From: Elephas maximus indicus
Taxonomy: Eukaryota; Chordata; Mammalia; Proboscidea; Elephantidae
Direction of reading: 5' to 3'
Assembly (NCBI RefSeq): GCF_024166365.1
Contig: NC_064819.1
Coordinates: 206,175,293 to 206,239,292 of the forward strand
Length of the DNA stretch: 64,000 nucleotides
Part shown: one piece after another, positions 46,632 to 57,269 of the stretch
Position numbering within the stretch: position 1 is the stretch's first letter
How the letters are laid out: each line of letters starts with the position of its first letter
The notes under the pieces: model-generated
Databases searched by the model: none
Seen by the model: only the letters and a program-made list of their open reading frames with translations
What the model was told of the DNA's origin: nothing
Made by a program: the position numbers and the translations under genes

Positions 46632-48112
46632 TCAAATTTTTTTTTTAATAACTTTTATTAAGCTTCAAGTGAACGTTTACAAATCCAATCAGTCTGTCAC
46701 ATATAAGTTTACATACATCTCACTCCCTACTCCCACTTGCTCTCCCCCTCTTGAGTCAGCCCTTTCAGTCTCTCCTCTCTTGACAATTTTGCCGGATTCC
46801 CTCTCTCTCTATCCTCCCATCCCCCCTCCAGACAAGAGTTGCCAACACAATCTCAAGTGTCCACCTGATATAATTAGCTCACTCTTCATCAGCATCTCTC
46901 TCCCACCCGCTGACCAGTCCCTTTCATTTCTGATGAGTTGTCTTCGGGGATGGTTCCTGTCCTGTGTCAACAGAAGGTCTGGGGAGCATGGCCGCCAGGA
47001 TTCCTCCAGTCTCAGTCAGACCATTAAGTTTGGTCTTTTTATGAGAATTTGGGGTCTGTATCCCACTGATCTCCTGCTCCCTCAGGGGTCCTCTGCTGTG
47101 CTCCCTGTCAGGGCAGTCATCAATTGTGGCCGGGCACCAACTAGTTCTTCTGGTCTCAGGATGACGTAGGTCTCTGGTTCATGTGGCCCTTTCTGTCTCT
47201 TGGGCTCTCAGTTGTCGTGTGGCCTTGGTGTTCTTCATTTTCCTTTGCTCCAGGTGGGTTGAGACCAATTGCTGCATCTTAGATGGCCGCTTGTTAGCAT
47301 TTAAGACCCCAGACGCCACATTTCAAAGTGGGATGCAGAATGATTTCATAATAGAATTATTTTGCCAATTGACTTAGAAGTCCCCGCAAACCATGTTCCC
47401 CAGACCCCCGTGCTTGCTCCGCTGACCTTTGAAGCATTCATTTTATCCCGGAAACTTCTTTGCTTTTGGTCCAGTCCAATTGAGCTGACCTTCCATGTAT
47501 TGAGTGTTGTCTTTCCCTTCACCTAAAGCAGTTCTTATCTACTGATTAATCAATAAAAAACCCTCTCCCACCCTCCCTCCCTCCCCCCCTCGTAACCACA
47601 AAAGTATGTGTTCTTCTCAGGTTTACTATTTCTCAAGATCTTATAATAGTGGTCTTATACAATATTTGTCCTTTTGCCTCTGACTCATTTCGCTCAGCAT
47701 AATGCCTTCCAGGTTCCTCCATGTTATGAAATGTTTCAGAGATTCGTCACTGTTCTTTATTGATGCGTAGTATTCCATTGTGTGAATATACCACAATTTA
47801 TTTACCCATTCATCTGTTGATGGACACCTTGGTTGCTTCCAACTTTTTGCTATTGTAAACAGAGCTGCAATAAACATGGGTGTGCATATATCTGTTTGTA
47901 TGAGGGCTCTTGTATCTCTAGGGTATATTCCTAGGAGTGGGATTTCTGGGTTGTATGGTAGTTCTATTTCTAACTGTTTAAGATAACGCCAGATAGATTT
48001 CCCAAGTGGTTGTACCATTTTACATTCCCACCAGCAGTGTATGAGAGTTCCAATCTCTCCGCAGCCTCTCCAACATTTATTATTTTGTGTTTTTTGGAAA
48101 AAAGAATACACA
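46632..48112 (-). mobile_element. L1, 5'-truncated, ORF2 end plus 3' UTR
   Basis: Minus-strand L1. The open C-terminal part of ORF2 (48,111-47,641) has the landmarks [41 protein letters not shown] and WYIHTMEYYASIKN. The 3' UTR follows, ending in a T-run on the plus strand at about 46,637. About 1.5 kb, in the same orientation as MAP3K5. ORF2 here is a ~155-residue remnant lacking endonuclease and reverse transcriptase, so it is dead. Confidence 0.93.
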
Positions 48113-48210
48113 GAATAATTTTACTTTGTGGTTGTCTCTCTTTACGTCCTTTCAAACCAGCTTCTCTGTCTGCGCCTCCTTGGGTTTTCCTTTTGTCCCA
48201 CCGGCTTATA

Positions 48211-48378
48211 CCAAACCAAATCAAACCCAGTGCCGTCAAGTCGATTCCAACTCATAGCGACCCTATAGGACGGAGTAGAACTGCCCCATAGACTTTCCAA
48301 GGAGCACCTGGTGGATTCGAACTGCCGACCCTTTGGTTAGCAGCTGTAGCACTTAACCACTATGCCACCAGGGTTTCA
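48211..48378 (-). repeat. AfroSINE, short form, young
   Basis: Nearly consensus reverse copy with many intact CpGs. Flanked by caccggcttata (48,199-48,210) and caccagcttata (48,379-48,390). Confidence 0.94.
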
Positions 48379-48719
48379 CACCAGCTTATAGCAGGAAAAT
48401 AATTTTAAAATTATTAAAGAATGGAATTATTTTATTCCAGTAATCTCATTATAAAATCTTTAAGAAGAATTAAAGACTAAAAATGTGTTAATAACCTCAG
48501 GAAAAGATGACTATGAATCATCTATTTTTAATTGCACTTATAAGAAATTATTGTTACAGGTAAAAATTGAATTTATTTTTTCAAAGCAACTCTTACTTGT
48601 AGTTGTATTACAAGAGACAGATGCTGACTCAGTCAAGAAATAAATTGCCTGTTGGCTTTCTCCACGTGTTGTGGCAACCCTGTTGAACACTATTACTTCA
48701 AAATTTTCTGCTATTTACC

Positions 48720-48915
48720 GATTTGTAGCACAATGGTTAAACGCTTGCCAGCTGACTGAAAGGTAGGCGGTTTGAACCCACCCAACCACTCTGTGGGAGA
48801 AGGACCTGGCAATCTGCTTCCTTAAAGATTATAGCCAAGAAAACCCTTTGGGGCAGTTCTACTCAGTCACACGGGGTCGCTATGATTCAGAATCAACTCG
48901 ATGGTACCCAACAAC
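48720..48915 (+). repeat. AfroSINE, long form, next to MAP3K5 exon
   Basis: Forward copy (gtagcacaatggttaaacgc, internal acctggcaatctgcttcctt, tail ggtcgctatgattcagaatc). It is flanked by 39-bp direct repeats (48,681-48,719 and 48,916-48,954, five mismatches). The right repeat contains the last base of the adjacent MAP3K5 exon and its splice donor. Confidence 0.9.
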
Positions 48916-48953
48916 TGTTGAATGCTATTACTTTAAGTTTTTCTGCTATTTAC

Positions 48954-49066
48954 CTATTGGTTGGGACTTCAACTTCAGGTGTTTAATTTCTTGGTCTTTT
49001 TCTTCAATAGCTTGATGAAGGAGTGCTTGTAATTCTTTCTCTTTCTGAACCAATTCTTCCAGTAAT
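48954..49066 (-). CDS. MAP3K5: MAP3K5 exon, C-terminal coiled coil
   Basis: 113-bp minus-strand exon after acceptor ctcttgcag (AG at 49,068-49,067). One base completes Arg, then LLEELVQKEKELQALLHQAI and EEKDQEIKHLKLKSQPI follow, plus one base, then donor ATAG|gtaaat. The heptad-rich, highly charged sequence is the ASK1 C-terminal coiled coil that contributes to oligomerisation. The donor is duplicated ~235 bp downstream by a SINE-flanking repeat (see findings). Confidence 0.96.
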
Positions 49067-49147
49067 CTGCAAGAGAGAATTGTATTGGTTGACAGGATAA
49101 TAAAGCTGGAGTTGGCACAGGGTGATGTAGAAATGGGCTTCCCAAAC

Positions 49148-49340
49148 TATAATGAGCATGTGCATCCCTCGGATTTTACTAAAATGCAGATTCTCATTCA
49201 GGAGGCCTGGGGTGAGATTCTGTATTCCCAACAAGCTCTCAGATGATACTGATGTTGTTGATCCACAGACCTCACATTGGGTGGTAAAGCTCTGGATAAT
49301 GTTGTGTTTCCACCCAAGAATTCAAACCCTCCATCCCAAA
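49148..49340. mobile_element. MER5-like hAT MITE
   Basis: aaatgcagattctcattcag, ggcctggggtgagattctgt, agctctcagatgatactgat: MER5A-type internal text. Confidence 0.7.
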
Positions 49341-50094
49341 TTGTCTGCCACAGTCTTCGGGGCTGTTGTTCTACATTTCTTTGTATGGCCATAATAGCAA
49401 AAATATGAAAGGCGATGTTATCAGACCTATATTCTACATGTTTTGTCCTACATCAAGAAAAGTTGGTCATATAAATGTAAAAAATATGAGTAATAATCAA
49501 TAAAAAGCAGGAAGTTAATCACTTTTCTTCAACTATACAAATTTGAGAAAAAGAGAGCTCTAGGTGAGGTTACGTATAGTACCTAGCACATAGCAAGTAC
49601 TCAATATATGTTAATGGTTGTTGCTGCAAATGTTGTATTTGTTGCTATACTCTCACTGCTAAGCAGGGTGAAGTGGGCAAAAGGATAGATGTGTTCCTGG
49701 TACACTCAGGTCCTAGTTGGCATCCAGTGCATTCTTCAGAGAAACAATGACATTACTTACACCACAGTTCTTACCCCTGAAAGGTTCGCTATGCAACTGA
49801 GAGCCAACTGGTAACCTATTCACCATTTCCAAAACTGTTTCTCAAAGAGAACATTCCAAGTTGTGAAGAGATACTCTAATTTGTTAGAAAACTACCTTTG
49901 AGTAAATTGAATTGAGAATTGTAATACTTTAAAATATGTAATTATCAGTAAGAAACTCAATATAAATCACTTCCTACCCTACAGCTCTTATCAAGCTGTA
50001 TTTGTTTCATTTTGTGAAGACTGATGGATTTGGCTCAGGACCAAGTTCCATCCCAAAAGTCTGTTTCTGCTTCAGTTGACATGTCCTGAAAGCA

Positions 50095-50315
50095 GCACAG
50101 TACAGCTAACAGACAGACCAGAGCTTGTATCCTGGTTCAGCCACACACATCCTGTATTGATCTTAGATAAATTACTTAACCACTCTGGGCTTTAGTTTTC
50201 TTACTTGTAAAAAGGACAAAATAAAACTTCCTGACAGATTACTGTGAGCAAAAAATGAGAGAGTGTAGGTAAAATGCCAAGCACAGAGCCTGGCCTTAAA
50301 TTAAGGACTATTCTG
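50095..50315 (+). repeat. MIR
   Basis: Forward MIR: gtatcctggttcagccacac, attacttaaccactctgggc, aaaatgccaagcacagagcc. Confidence 0.82.
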
Positions 50316-50717
50316 TTCCTACTGTAGCCTCAGGCCTTGGAAAAGAGTCTTCCTCTAACCCAGGTCTCAGTAGGGGTTCCTTTCTTGACCCAGGCTCCCC
50401 CCCACCTTCTGTCAGGTCCCGGAGATGTGAGGCCCTTAGGTAGGAGAAAGGTCATATTACAGCAGGTAGCAGAGGTGGGACAAAAGCAAAACCTAAGGAA
50501 AGGCAGGCAGAGAAGGTGGTTTGAAGAGAGGTAAAGAGAAACAACTGCAGAGTAAACGTAGTGTGCAATTTTGTGGATTAAAAAGTATGATCTGAAAGCA
50601 AAAGGGGGAAGCAAAGGATTAGAGGCAGGGTTTTATCTACTCCAACATGAATGATATTCAAAGAAATGGATAGCAAGCTCAGTAGAGATTATGAATTTTT
50701 CATTCGCAATTTTTTTT

Positions 50718-50874
50718 GGCCCTGGTGGTGCAAATGGTTGAGAGCTTGGCTGTTAACCAAAATGTCAGCCATTGCAATCCACCAGCTGCTCCTTGGAAAC
50801 CTTATGGGGCACTTCTACTCTGTCGTATAGGGCTGCTATGTAGTAGAAATCGACACGATGGCAATGGGTTTGGT
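50718..50874 (+). repeat. AfroSINE, short form
   Basis: ggccctggtggtgcaaatgg, gcaatccaccagctgctcct, tail gaaatcgacacgatggcaat. Internal block absent. Confidence 0.88.
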
Positions 50875-50957
50875 ATATATTTTTGTTGTACATATACAAT
50901 ATACAACAATATATTTTTGTTTTCCTTACCAATCTGCATTACGGAATATTGTTTTTA

Positions 50958-51910
50958 GATGCCATCAAGTTGATTCAACTCATAGCAATCCTATGTACAA
51001 CAGAATGAAACACTGCCCAGTCCCATGCCAACATCACAATCGTTATGCTTGAGCCCACTGTTGTAGCCATTGAGTCAATCCATCTTGTTGAGAGTCTTCT
51101 TCTTTTTTGCTCACTCTCGACTTTACCAAGCATGATATCCTTCTCCAGGGACTAGTCCCTCCTGATAACATGTCCAAAGTATGTAAGATGAAGTCTAGCC
51201 ATCTGTGCTTCTAAGGAGTATTCTGGCTGCACTTCTTCCAGGACAAATCTGTTTGTTCTCCGGACAGTCTATGATATGTTCAGTTATTTTTCACCAATGC
51301 CATAATTCAAATGCATCAATTCTTCTTCAGTCTTCCTTATTCACTGTCCAGGTTTTGCATATATATGAGGCAACTGAAATACCATGGCTTGGGTCAGGCG
51401 CACCTTAGTCTTCAAAGTGACATCTTTAATTTTTAACACTTTGAAGAAGTCTTTTGCAGCAGATTTCCCCAATGCAACGCATCTTTTGATTTCTTGACTA
51501 CTGCTTCCATGAGTGTTGACTGTAGATCCAAGTAACAAGAAATTCTTGACCACATCAGTCTTTTCCCCATTTATCATGATGTTCTTTATTGGTCCAGTTG
51601 TAAAGATTTTTGTTTTTTTTTATGTTGAGGTGTAATCCATACTGAAGGCTGTAGTCTTTGATCTTCATCAGGAAGGGCTTCAAGTCCTCTTCACTTACAG
51701 CAAATAAGGTTGTGTCATCTGCATAATGCTGGTTGTCAATGAGCCTTCCTCCAATTCTGATGCCCTGTTCTTCTTCACATAGTTCAGCTTCTCAGATTAT
51801 TTGCTCAGCATACAGATTGAATAGGCATGGTGAAAGGATACAACCTTGACATACACCTTACCTGATTTTAAACCACACAGTATTCCCTTGTTCTGTTCAA
51901 AAGACTGCAT
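50958..51910 (-). mobile_element. RTE-type LINE, 5'-truncated
   Basis: Reverse copy of about 950 bp. The 3' end is at 50,958-51,060 (gatgccatcaagttgattca, tgtacaacagaatgaaacac). The part encoding the C-terminal region of the polyprotein is readable on the minus strand at 51,577-51,341 (VNTHGSSSQEIKRCVALGKS). It ends near the GVCQG segment. Confidence 0.87.
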
Positions 51911-53359
51911 GTATGGAATAGTGATGGCCTATTCTTACTGAATTCTCAAGGAATGCAGTGAAATTTTCTAGAACTTAATTCATGCTTATCTAGGCTATAT
52001 ATTTCCTTTTTATCTTTAAAAGCCAGAACTTCACTTTGGAAGCACAGAATTGAGAGGCTACCTCACTTGTCCTAAATCCAGCTCTCAAAATTATTTTAAG
52101 GACATATTATCCAGTCCATCAGTTTTATTTTTATTTGTGTTCGGTTAGCAGGGAAATCCTTTGAGATCAATATAGTTGTTCCAGAAAAGTTAGGCAAGGA
52201 TCTGCCAGCAGGTCATTTTTTTTTTTTTTTATTGGAATGGGCGGGGGCTGAGGGGTGGGAGTGGAAAGGTGGGGTTGGGTGGAGAGTGTTGTTGGGTAAT
52301 TCCAGAACTGCAGGACACGGAAATAGGATAACCAGTCAGCACCTCCTGAGTTAGATTTTAACAATGAATAATGAATGTCCCTGCATTATCCCTGAATTTC
52401 CAGAACACTTTAGGTAAGCATATCCATAAATATAAGTAAAACATACATTCTAAAGCCATTTTAATACTTTCTGTCACTTAGTAGTATTGATGATCTATTA
52501 ATCAAGAGCTGGATGAAGCTGATTTACCTCCACCAGAAAGCAGCCTAAGTATTAAGCTTAAGATTTTTAACAAGAGCTACAACCTTCCCTAAAAACCCAC
52601 TAACATTGCCTCTAAGTTCATTTTGCAATGTATGTATTTTAACATTTCAGATGATATGTGACTGAAAATTGCAAAGACCGATATGGACATGAAAATGGAC
52701 ATGACCCGTTCCTTATTCAGTTGCTTAATACTTGTACTAAGAAGCTGGCCTTCTTTCAGATGGTGCTGGACGTGACTGCTGTCTCCTTTCACCTTACTGG
52801 AGGGGGTAGAGGAGCTGTGGAAAATAGTACTGGGGGGTAGGGGAGGAGGAGGCTGATAATCCCACAGATTTCACAAATTCAAAAGTAAACATGTAGGGAA
52901 AAACAAATGTATGGGCTACTGTGGGAAAATGCGACCATAAATTAAAGGAACAAAGAAATGTTGCAAGCCCTAGTTTTTTCAACAGAGATGTGCAGATCTG
53001 GGCAGCCAGCCCTCAGCTAGGAGCAAGAGAGCTTCAGAAGAGATGTGAAGAAGTGAAGCGGCTGGAGGAGAGCACTCCTTGGGTACTCCAGATGGTGCAA
53101 GTATAGTGCACAGACTGAGGAATCGAGGTGGTGTGCCCGAGGTTACTTGAAGAAAGGAAAGAAGGAAAAGGAGTAAGTGTCCAGGCTGCACTTAAGAGAG
53201 GCAGATCCTATTGACACAGCAGGGTGTGTATACATAAGGCCAGAGAGGCAGATATACTGGCTATTTGGTAAATAAACTAGCTTTATAATCTGACCTGAAG
53301 TCATGAGTGGAGGGGGCTGGACCAAAATAGTAACGAATGAACTTTCCTCCTCCGGAAAT

Positions 53360-53523
53360 CAAAAACTAAACCCGTTGCCATCAAATCAATTCCGACTCAT
53401 AGCAACCCTACAGGACAGAGTAGAATGGCTCGAGAGGGTTTCCAAAGAGCAGCTGGTGGATTTGAACTGCCCGCCTTTTGGTCAGCAGCTGAGTTTTTAG
53501 GCACCAGAGCCACCAGAGCAGGG
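53360..53523 (-). repeat. AfroSINE, short form
   Basis: Reverse copy: actaaacccgttgccatcaa to accagagccaccagagc. Confidence 0.85.
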
Positions 53524-54780
53524 TCCAAAAAACAACTCCACTCAAGATTGGACAACAGATAGTAAACTAATGAGAAAATGACTAAAGCCAACACCTACTA
53601 TAATGGATGGGGTCTTTTGGTTGGAATATTGCTTGAGAGGAAAAGAAAATGGGGGGTACCAAGATCTAGGTGGAAGTCTCAGAAGAGAAATTCTCCACTA
53701 AAGTAGTAGAGATGGCAAGTAAAGAGGTGGGTTTCAGAGGACAAATGAGGCTCTGGAAATCAGATAGCCACCTTCCCCTGATTCAGAAAGGCTTCTTTAT
53801 ACAAATCATACATGGGAGATAGATATGGATTTACTTAACCGTGCAACCAAAATTCATGCTTTTGAATATAGAATGAACTTTGTATTACTTATACTTAGCT
53901 TGGTGTTCAAGCTTAATTTTAAAAACCTACACTTATGACTAGAAATAAAATATTTTTTATCTCCCTGGTGAACAACTAGAAATTTCAACCAGGGTTTCTA
54001 AATATCTCACAAATTTTACTGATTCACTCAAAAAGAAAAAAAGTTTTTACTGCAAACCCAGAGCCATAAAGTCAGTTGCCCACCTGCCAACTGTAGCCAG
54101 TACAGGAAGCTATAAATCTAACAGATTCAGACCTTGAACTGTGCTAACATCTGTGAAGAACAGGAAATATGTACTGTTCACTTAACGACCTGATCACATG
54201 AGTTCTATGCTACTGAATTCTCAAAGACAAATTAAACTCCGAATTTGTCACAGATATTAAAAATAAAATAAAAACCATAAATGATCATAACCTGATCATC
54301 CTTTCCAGGTTTTAAATGCAAAGCTTTAGCACCGCGTGATGTCCCTTCAAGCACAGAAATCTTCCTTTCCTGAAGGAACTTTATATTCCAAATGACAGGC
54401 TTTCAAGAACACAGACCTTCTGTTCTGTCTCCCCGCTATCTGTGGGAGGGTACGTGCTGCTCTGCGTCTGTTTCCAAGAACAGTCTCTGAGGTTACAACT
54501 AAGTTACTCTGAAAATCGCAGCGCATCTGGAGATAAAGCAGGGATCAGAGGAATGGTGCCCAAGAAACCCTGAGGTGGCAGAAGCAGAAAGTGGTATTTG
54601 GCTAAAGAGGCTAAGATACATCTCTCTTGTTTTATAAATGAAGACATTGGCTCAAGTTTACATGAATGGAATAAAAGAATCATATTTTGCATTTTCAGTG
54701 GACCAAACTTTTAAAGTAGACCAAAAGCATGTGCATTTTTATGAAAGTAAGAAAAAAGAAACTCACCAACGTCAAAGTAA

Positions 54781-54981
54781 AATCAGTTGCCATCAAGTCA
54801 GCTCTGACTCATGGAGACCCCACATGTGTCAGAGTAGAACTGTGCTCATAGGCTTTTTAATGGCTGGCTTTGGAAGTAGTTTGCCAGACCTTTCTTCTGA
54901 GGTGCCTCTGGTTAGACTTGAATCTCCAACCTTTTGGATAGCAGCTAAGCACATTAAGTGTTTGCACCATTCAGGGACTCC
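54781..54981 (-). repeat. AfroSINE, long diverged form, at MAP3K5 donor
   Basis: Reverse copy: aatcagttgccatcaagtca, internal ggctttggaagtagtttgcc, head tgcaccattcagggactcc. It starts only ~20 nt inside the intron from the donor of exon 55,002-55,245, in the gene's own orientation. Confidence 0.87.
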
Positions 54982-55001
54982 TACATCAGAGCAGAACTTA
55001 C

Positions 55002-55245
55002 CTATTAGTTTCTATTTTCATCCTTCCAAGCTGTACGTTCAGTGACCGGTGAGCATTCTGGGAGTCGTGGGACACAGTAGAGCTGAGCGTGCTCACCCCC
55101 GAGGTAGCCACGGCATCTTCGATGACGGCATGAGGTCTCCTGACAGTTTGATTTGAAGGCTGTTCCTCATGGTCCTCTTCTACGTCCAAGTCTTCTTGAT
55201 CAGCGGTATCGCTCTCCGACGCAAGGCTAAAATGTGGCCTCAGTT
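55002..55245 (-). CDS. MAP3K5: MAP3K5 exon, acidic linker before coiled coil
   Basis: 244-bp minus-strand exon after acceptor cccctaacag (AG at 55,247-55,246). Two bases complete Glu, then 80 codons follow beginning LRPHFSLASESDTADQEDLD and ending LNVQLGRMKIETN, plus AG of an Arg codon, then donor AATAG|gtaagt. The sequence is the ASK1 region between kinase domain and coiled coil: acidic (DLDVEEDHEEQ) and Ser/Thr-rich (SGVSTLSSTVSHDS). Counting back from the stop codon, the visible protein is 202 residues; if total length equals human (1,374 as I recall) this exon begins near residue 1,173. Confidence 0.97.
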
Positions 55246-55347
55246 CTGTTAGGGGTAATATCACAACAGTGTTAATAAACTATGACTAATTTATTAGGAT
55301 ATGAATATCATCCTCCTTGCTGCCATATACTATGTAGCATATATAGT

Positions 55348-55483
55348 AAAAACCAAAACCAAACCCGTTGCCGTCAAGTCGATTTCAACTCATAATGAGT
55401 AGAACTGCCCCCTACGGTTTCCAAGGAGCTGCCAACCTTTTGGTTAGCATCCGGGCTCTTAACCACTGTGCCATCAGGGCTCC
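55348..55483 (-). repeat. AfroSINE, internally deleted
   Basis: Reverse copy: aaaccaaacccgttgccgtc to aaccactgtgccatcagggc, with about 30 bp missing from the middle. First of three in a row. Confidence 0.85.
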
Positions 55484-55520
55484 AGTATATACAGGAGTAT
55501 ATTATATACTATATCATATA

Positions 55521-55688
55521 CCCAAAAACCAAACCCAGTGCCGTCGAATTGATTCTGACTCATAGTGACCCTATAGGACAGAGCAGAGCTGCCCTATAGA
55601 GTTTCCAAGGAGCACCTGCTGGATTCAAACTGCTGACCCTTTGGTTAGCAGCCATAGCACTTAACCACTATGCCACCAGGGTTTCCAC
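55521..55688 (-). repeat. AfroSINE, short form, young
   Basis: Reverse copy flanked by an exact 13-bp duplication, actatatcatata, at 55,508-55,520 and 55,689-55,701. Confidence 0.95.
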
Positions 55689-55728
55689 ACTATATCATAT
55701 ACTGTGTAGTATATATAGTATACACATA

Positions 55729-55893
55729 AAAAAATAAAAACCCATTTCCATCAAGTCAATTCTGACTCATAGCGACCCTATAGGACAGAGTAGAACTGCC
55801 CCATAGAGTTTCCAAGGAGCGCCTGGTGGATTCAAACTGCCAGCCTTTTGGTTAGCAGCTGTAGCCCTTAACCACTACACCACCAGGGTTTCC
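55729..55893 (-). repeat. AfroSINE, short form, young
   Basis: Reverse copy flanked by exact agtatacacata at 55,717-55,728 and 55,894-55,905. Confidence 0.95.
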
Positions 55894-56163
55894 AGTATAC
55901 ACATAGTTCATATACAATATATGGTACATACATGTATACATGACTATATACATTCATGTACATATATGTACACACTCCAAACTGCTTTTCCAAAAGTGAG
56001 GATGGATTTCTGCACATAAATTCAGAGTTTATCTTCCAGTGTATTTGCAAAATTCACATGCTATATACACTCAGTTAGAACGATCTAATTGAAACAGAAG
56101 AAAAACATCCACGCTGTACATAAGATATGGGGGAAAACACTAAAATCTGAAAGAAACGTAATT

Positions 56164-56672
56164 ATAGTCATGCATCACTTAATGTCCATGATATGTTCTG
56201 TGAAATAGGATGTTATGTGATTTGGACATTGTGCAAATATCGTATTATATACAGTCAGTCTCTGGATTACAAACAAGTTTAGTTCCTAAGTCTGTATTTA
56301 AGTCAAATTTGTACATTAAGTCAGAACAGTTAGGTAGGGTTCGTATCTAACATCAGTTAGTCAAAAGTTTATCGTTGTATATAGTATATAGTGTACCTTT
56401 CTATGCATAAAAAACATTGAAGAAACACTTCCAGATATACTAAAACATCTTTAACATAATAATACAGTAATAATAATAATGTTTTAATACACGTCACAAA
56501 GTAGGGCCTGTTTGTTATTACAAACCATTGTCTATATCTTGAATTTTTAATAGGCTTTGTGGGGGGGCATAACTATGGGTTGTACATAAGTTGGACGTTC
56601 ATAAGCCAGGGACCACCAACGTGCATGCGGTCAGACATTGCCCGAATGGATATTATGCAGTGCATGACTGTA
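56164..56672. mobile_element. TIR DNA transposon with a second one inside
   Basis: Outer ends tatagtcatgcatcactta and gcagtgcatgactgta are inverted repeats bounded by TA, as in Tc1/mariner-type elements. Outer text resumes at about 56,609 (gaccaccaacgtgcatgcgg). Family name not asserted. Confidence 0.65.
56251..56610. mobile_element. Inner TIR DNA transposon
   Basis: Left end acagtcagtctctggattac with aaacaagtttag; right end acataagttggacgttcata with agccaggga: imperfect inverted repeats. Inserted in the outer element. No coding sequence. Confidence 0.55.
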
Positions 56673-57269
56673 TTTAAAAACATTTTAAGAGTAAAAATTT
56701 GATTATGTAAGTAAAATTCATTTTTTATTATATAATAGCTGATAACTATTAATTCAGTTAGAAATGAGGAAACTGAGATATAAAAAAGAGATATAGAGAA
56801 GTTAAATAAATAACACTGAACACGGCGGGATGTTTTTTGCCTGTATCATTCAAAGTGTAAGGACGTGGAGGTGCCGAAAATGCCATATACACATGCTTAT
56901 ATTCACTCTAAGATGACTTTCTTTGATGATTGGGCTAATTTTTAGTAGGTATCCTACTCTAACTTGTCGACTGACCACTGAAATGAAAAGTGCATAAGTT
57001 ACAAGTTTACAACATGAGTGCACCTGCAGGTCACTGTAGGACTTGGATGATATCTTCCCACAGCAAAATATTACAAATTGTGATCAGGTCCTCAAACTGC
57101 TCCAGAAAAAAAGGACTTATGCTCATAATATAAGTGAAATGAAAGTAGCACAACTACTGGATCTTGAATCCATATGCTCTGGCACATGGAAATTTACTGG
57201 ATCACAGATCCCACCAAAAAGCTGATGAAAGCCAAATCCTCTAGGTAACTTTTCTGTCCTTACCCTACT

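Larger units (their letters stand above)
46083..48953 (-). other. MAP3K5: MAP3K5 intron with L1 and SINEs
   Basis: 2.9-kb intron, over half of it one L1 in the sense orientation, followed by two AfroSINEs. 46,090-46,630 and 48,390-48,680 show nothing recognisable. Confidence 0.9.
49067..55001 (-). other. MAP3K5: MAP3K5 intron
   Basis: 5.9-kb intron containing a MER5-like element, MIR, three AfroSINEs and a truncated RTE. 51,910-53,355 and 53,525-54,775 show nothing recognisable apart from a T-run and a G-rich patch at 52,215-52,300. Confidence 0.9.

Noticed and set aside
46591..47169. 192-residue plus-strand open frame
   Set aside because: It is the antisense of the L1 3' UTR; a similar shadow appears at 19,578-19,907.
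47641..48111. Possible intact retrotransposon protein
   Set aside because: It is only the last ~155 residues of L1 ORF2; endonuclease and reverse transcriptase are missing.
54638..55045. 135-residue plus-strand frame overlapping a MAP3K5 exon
   Set aside because: Reads through an antisense SINE and the antisense of a real exon.
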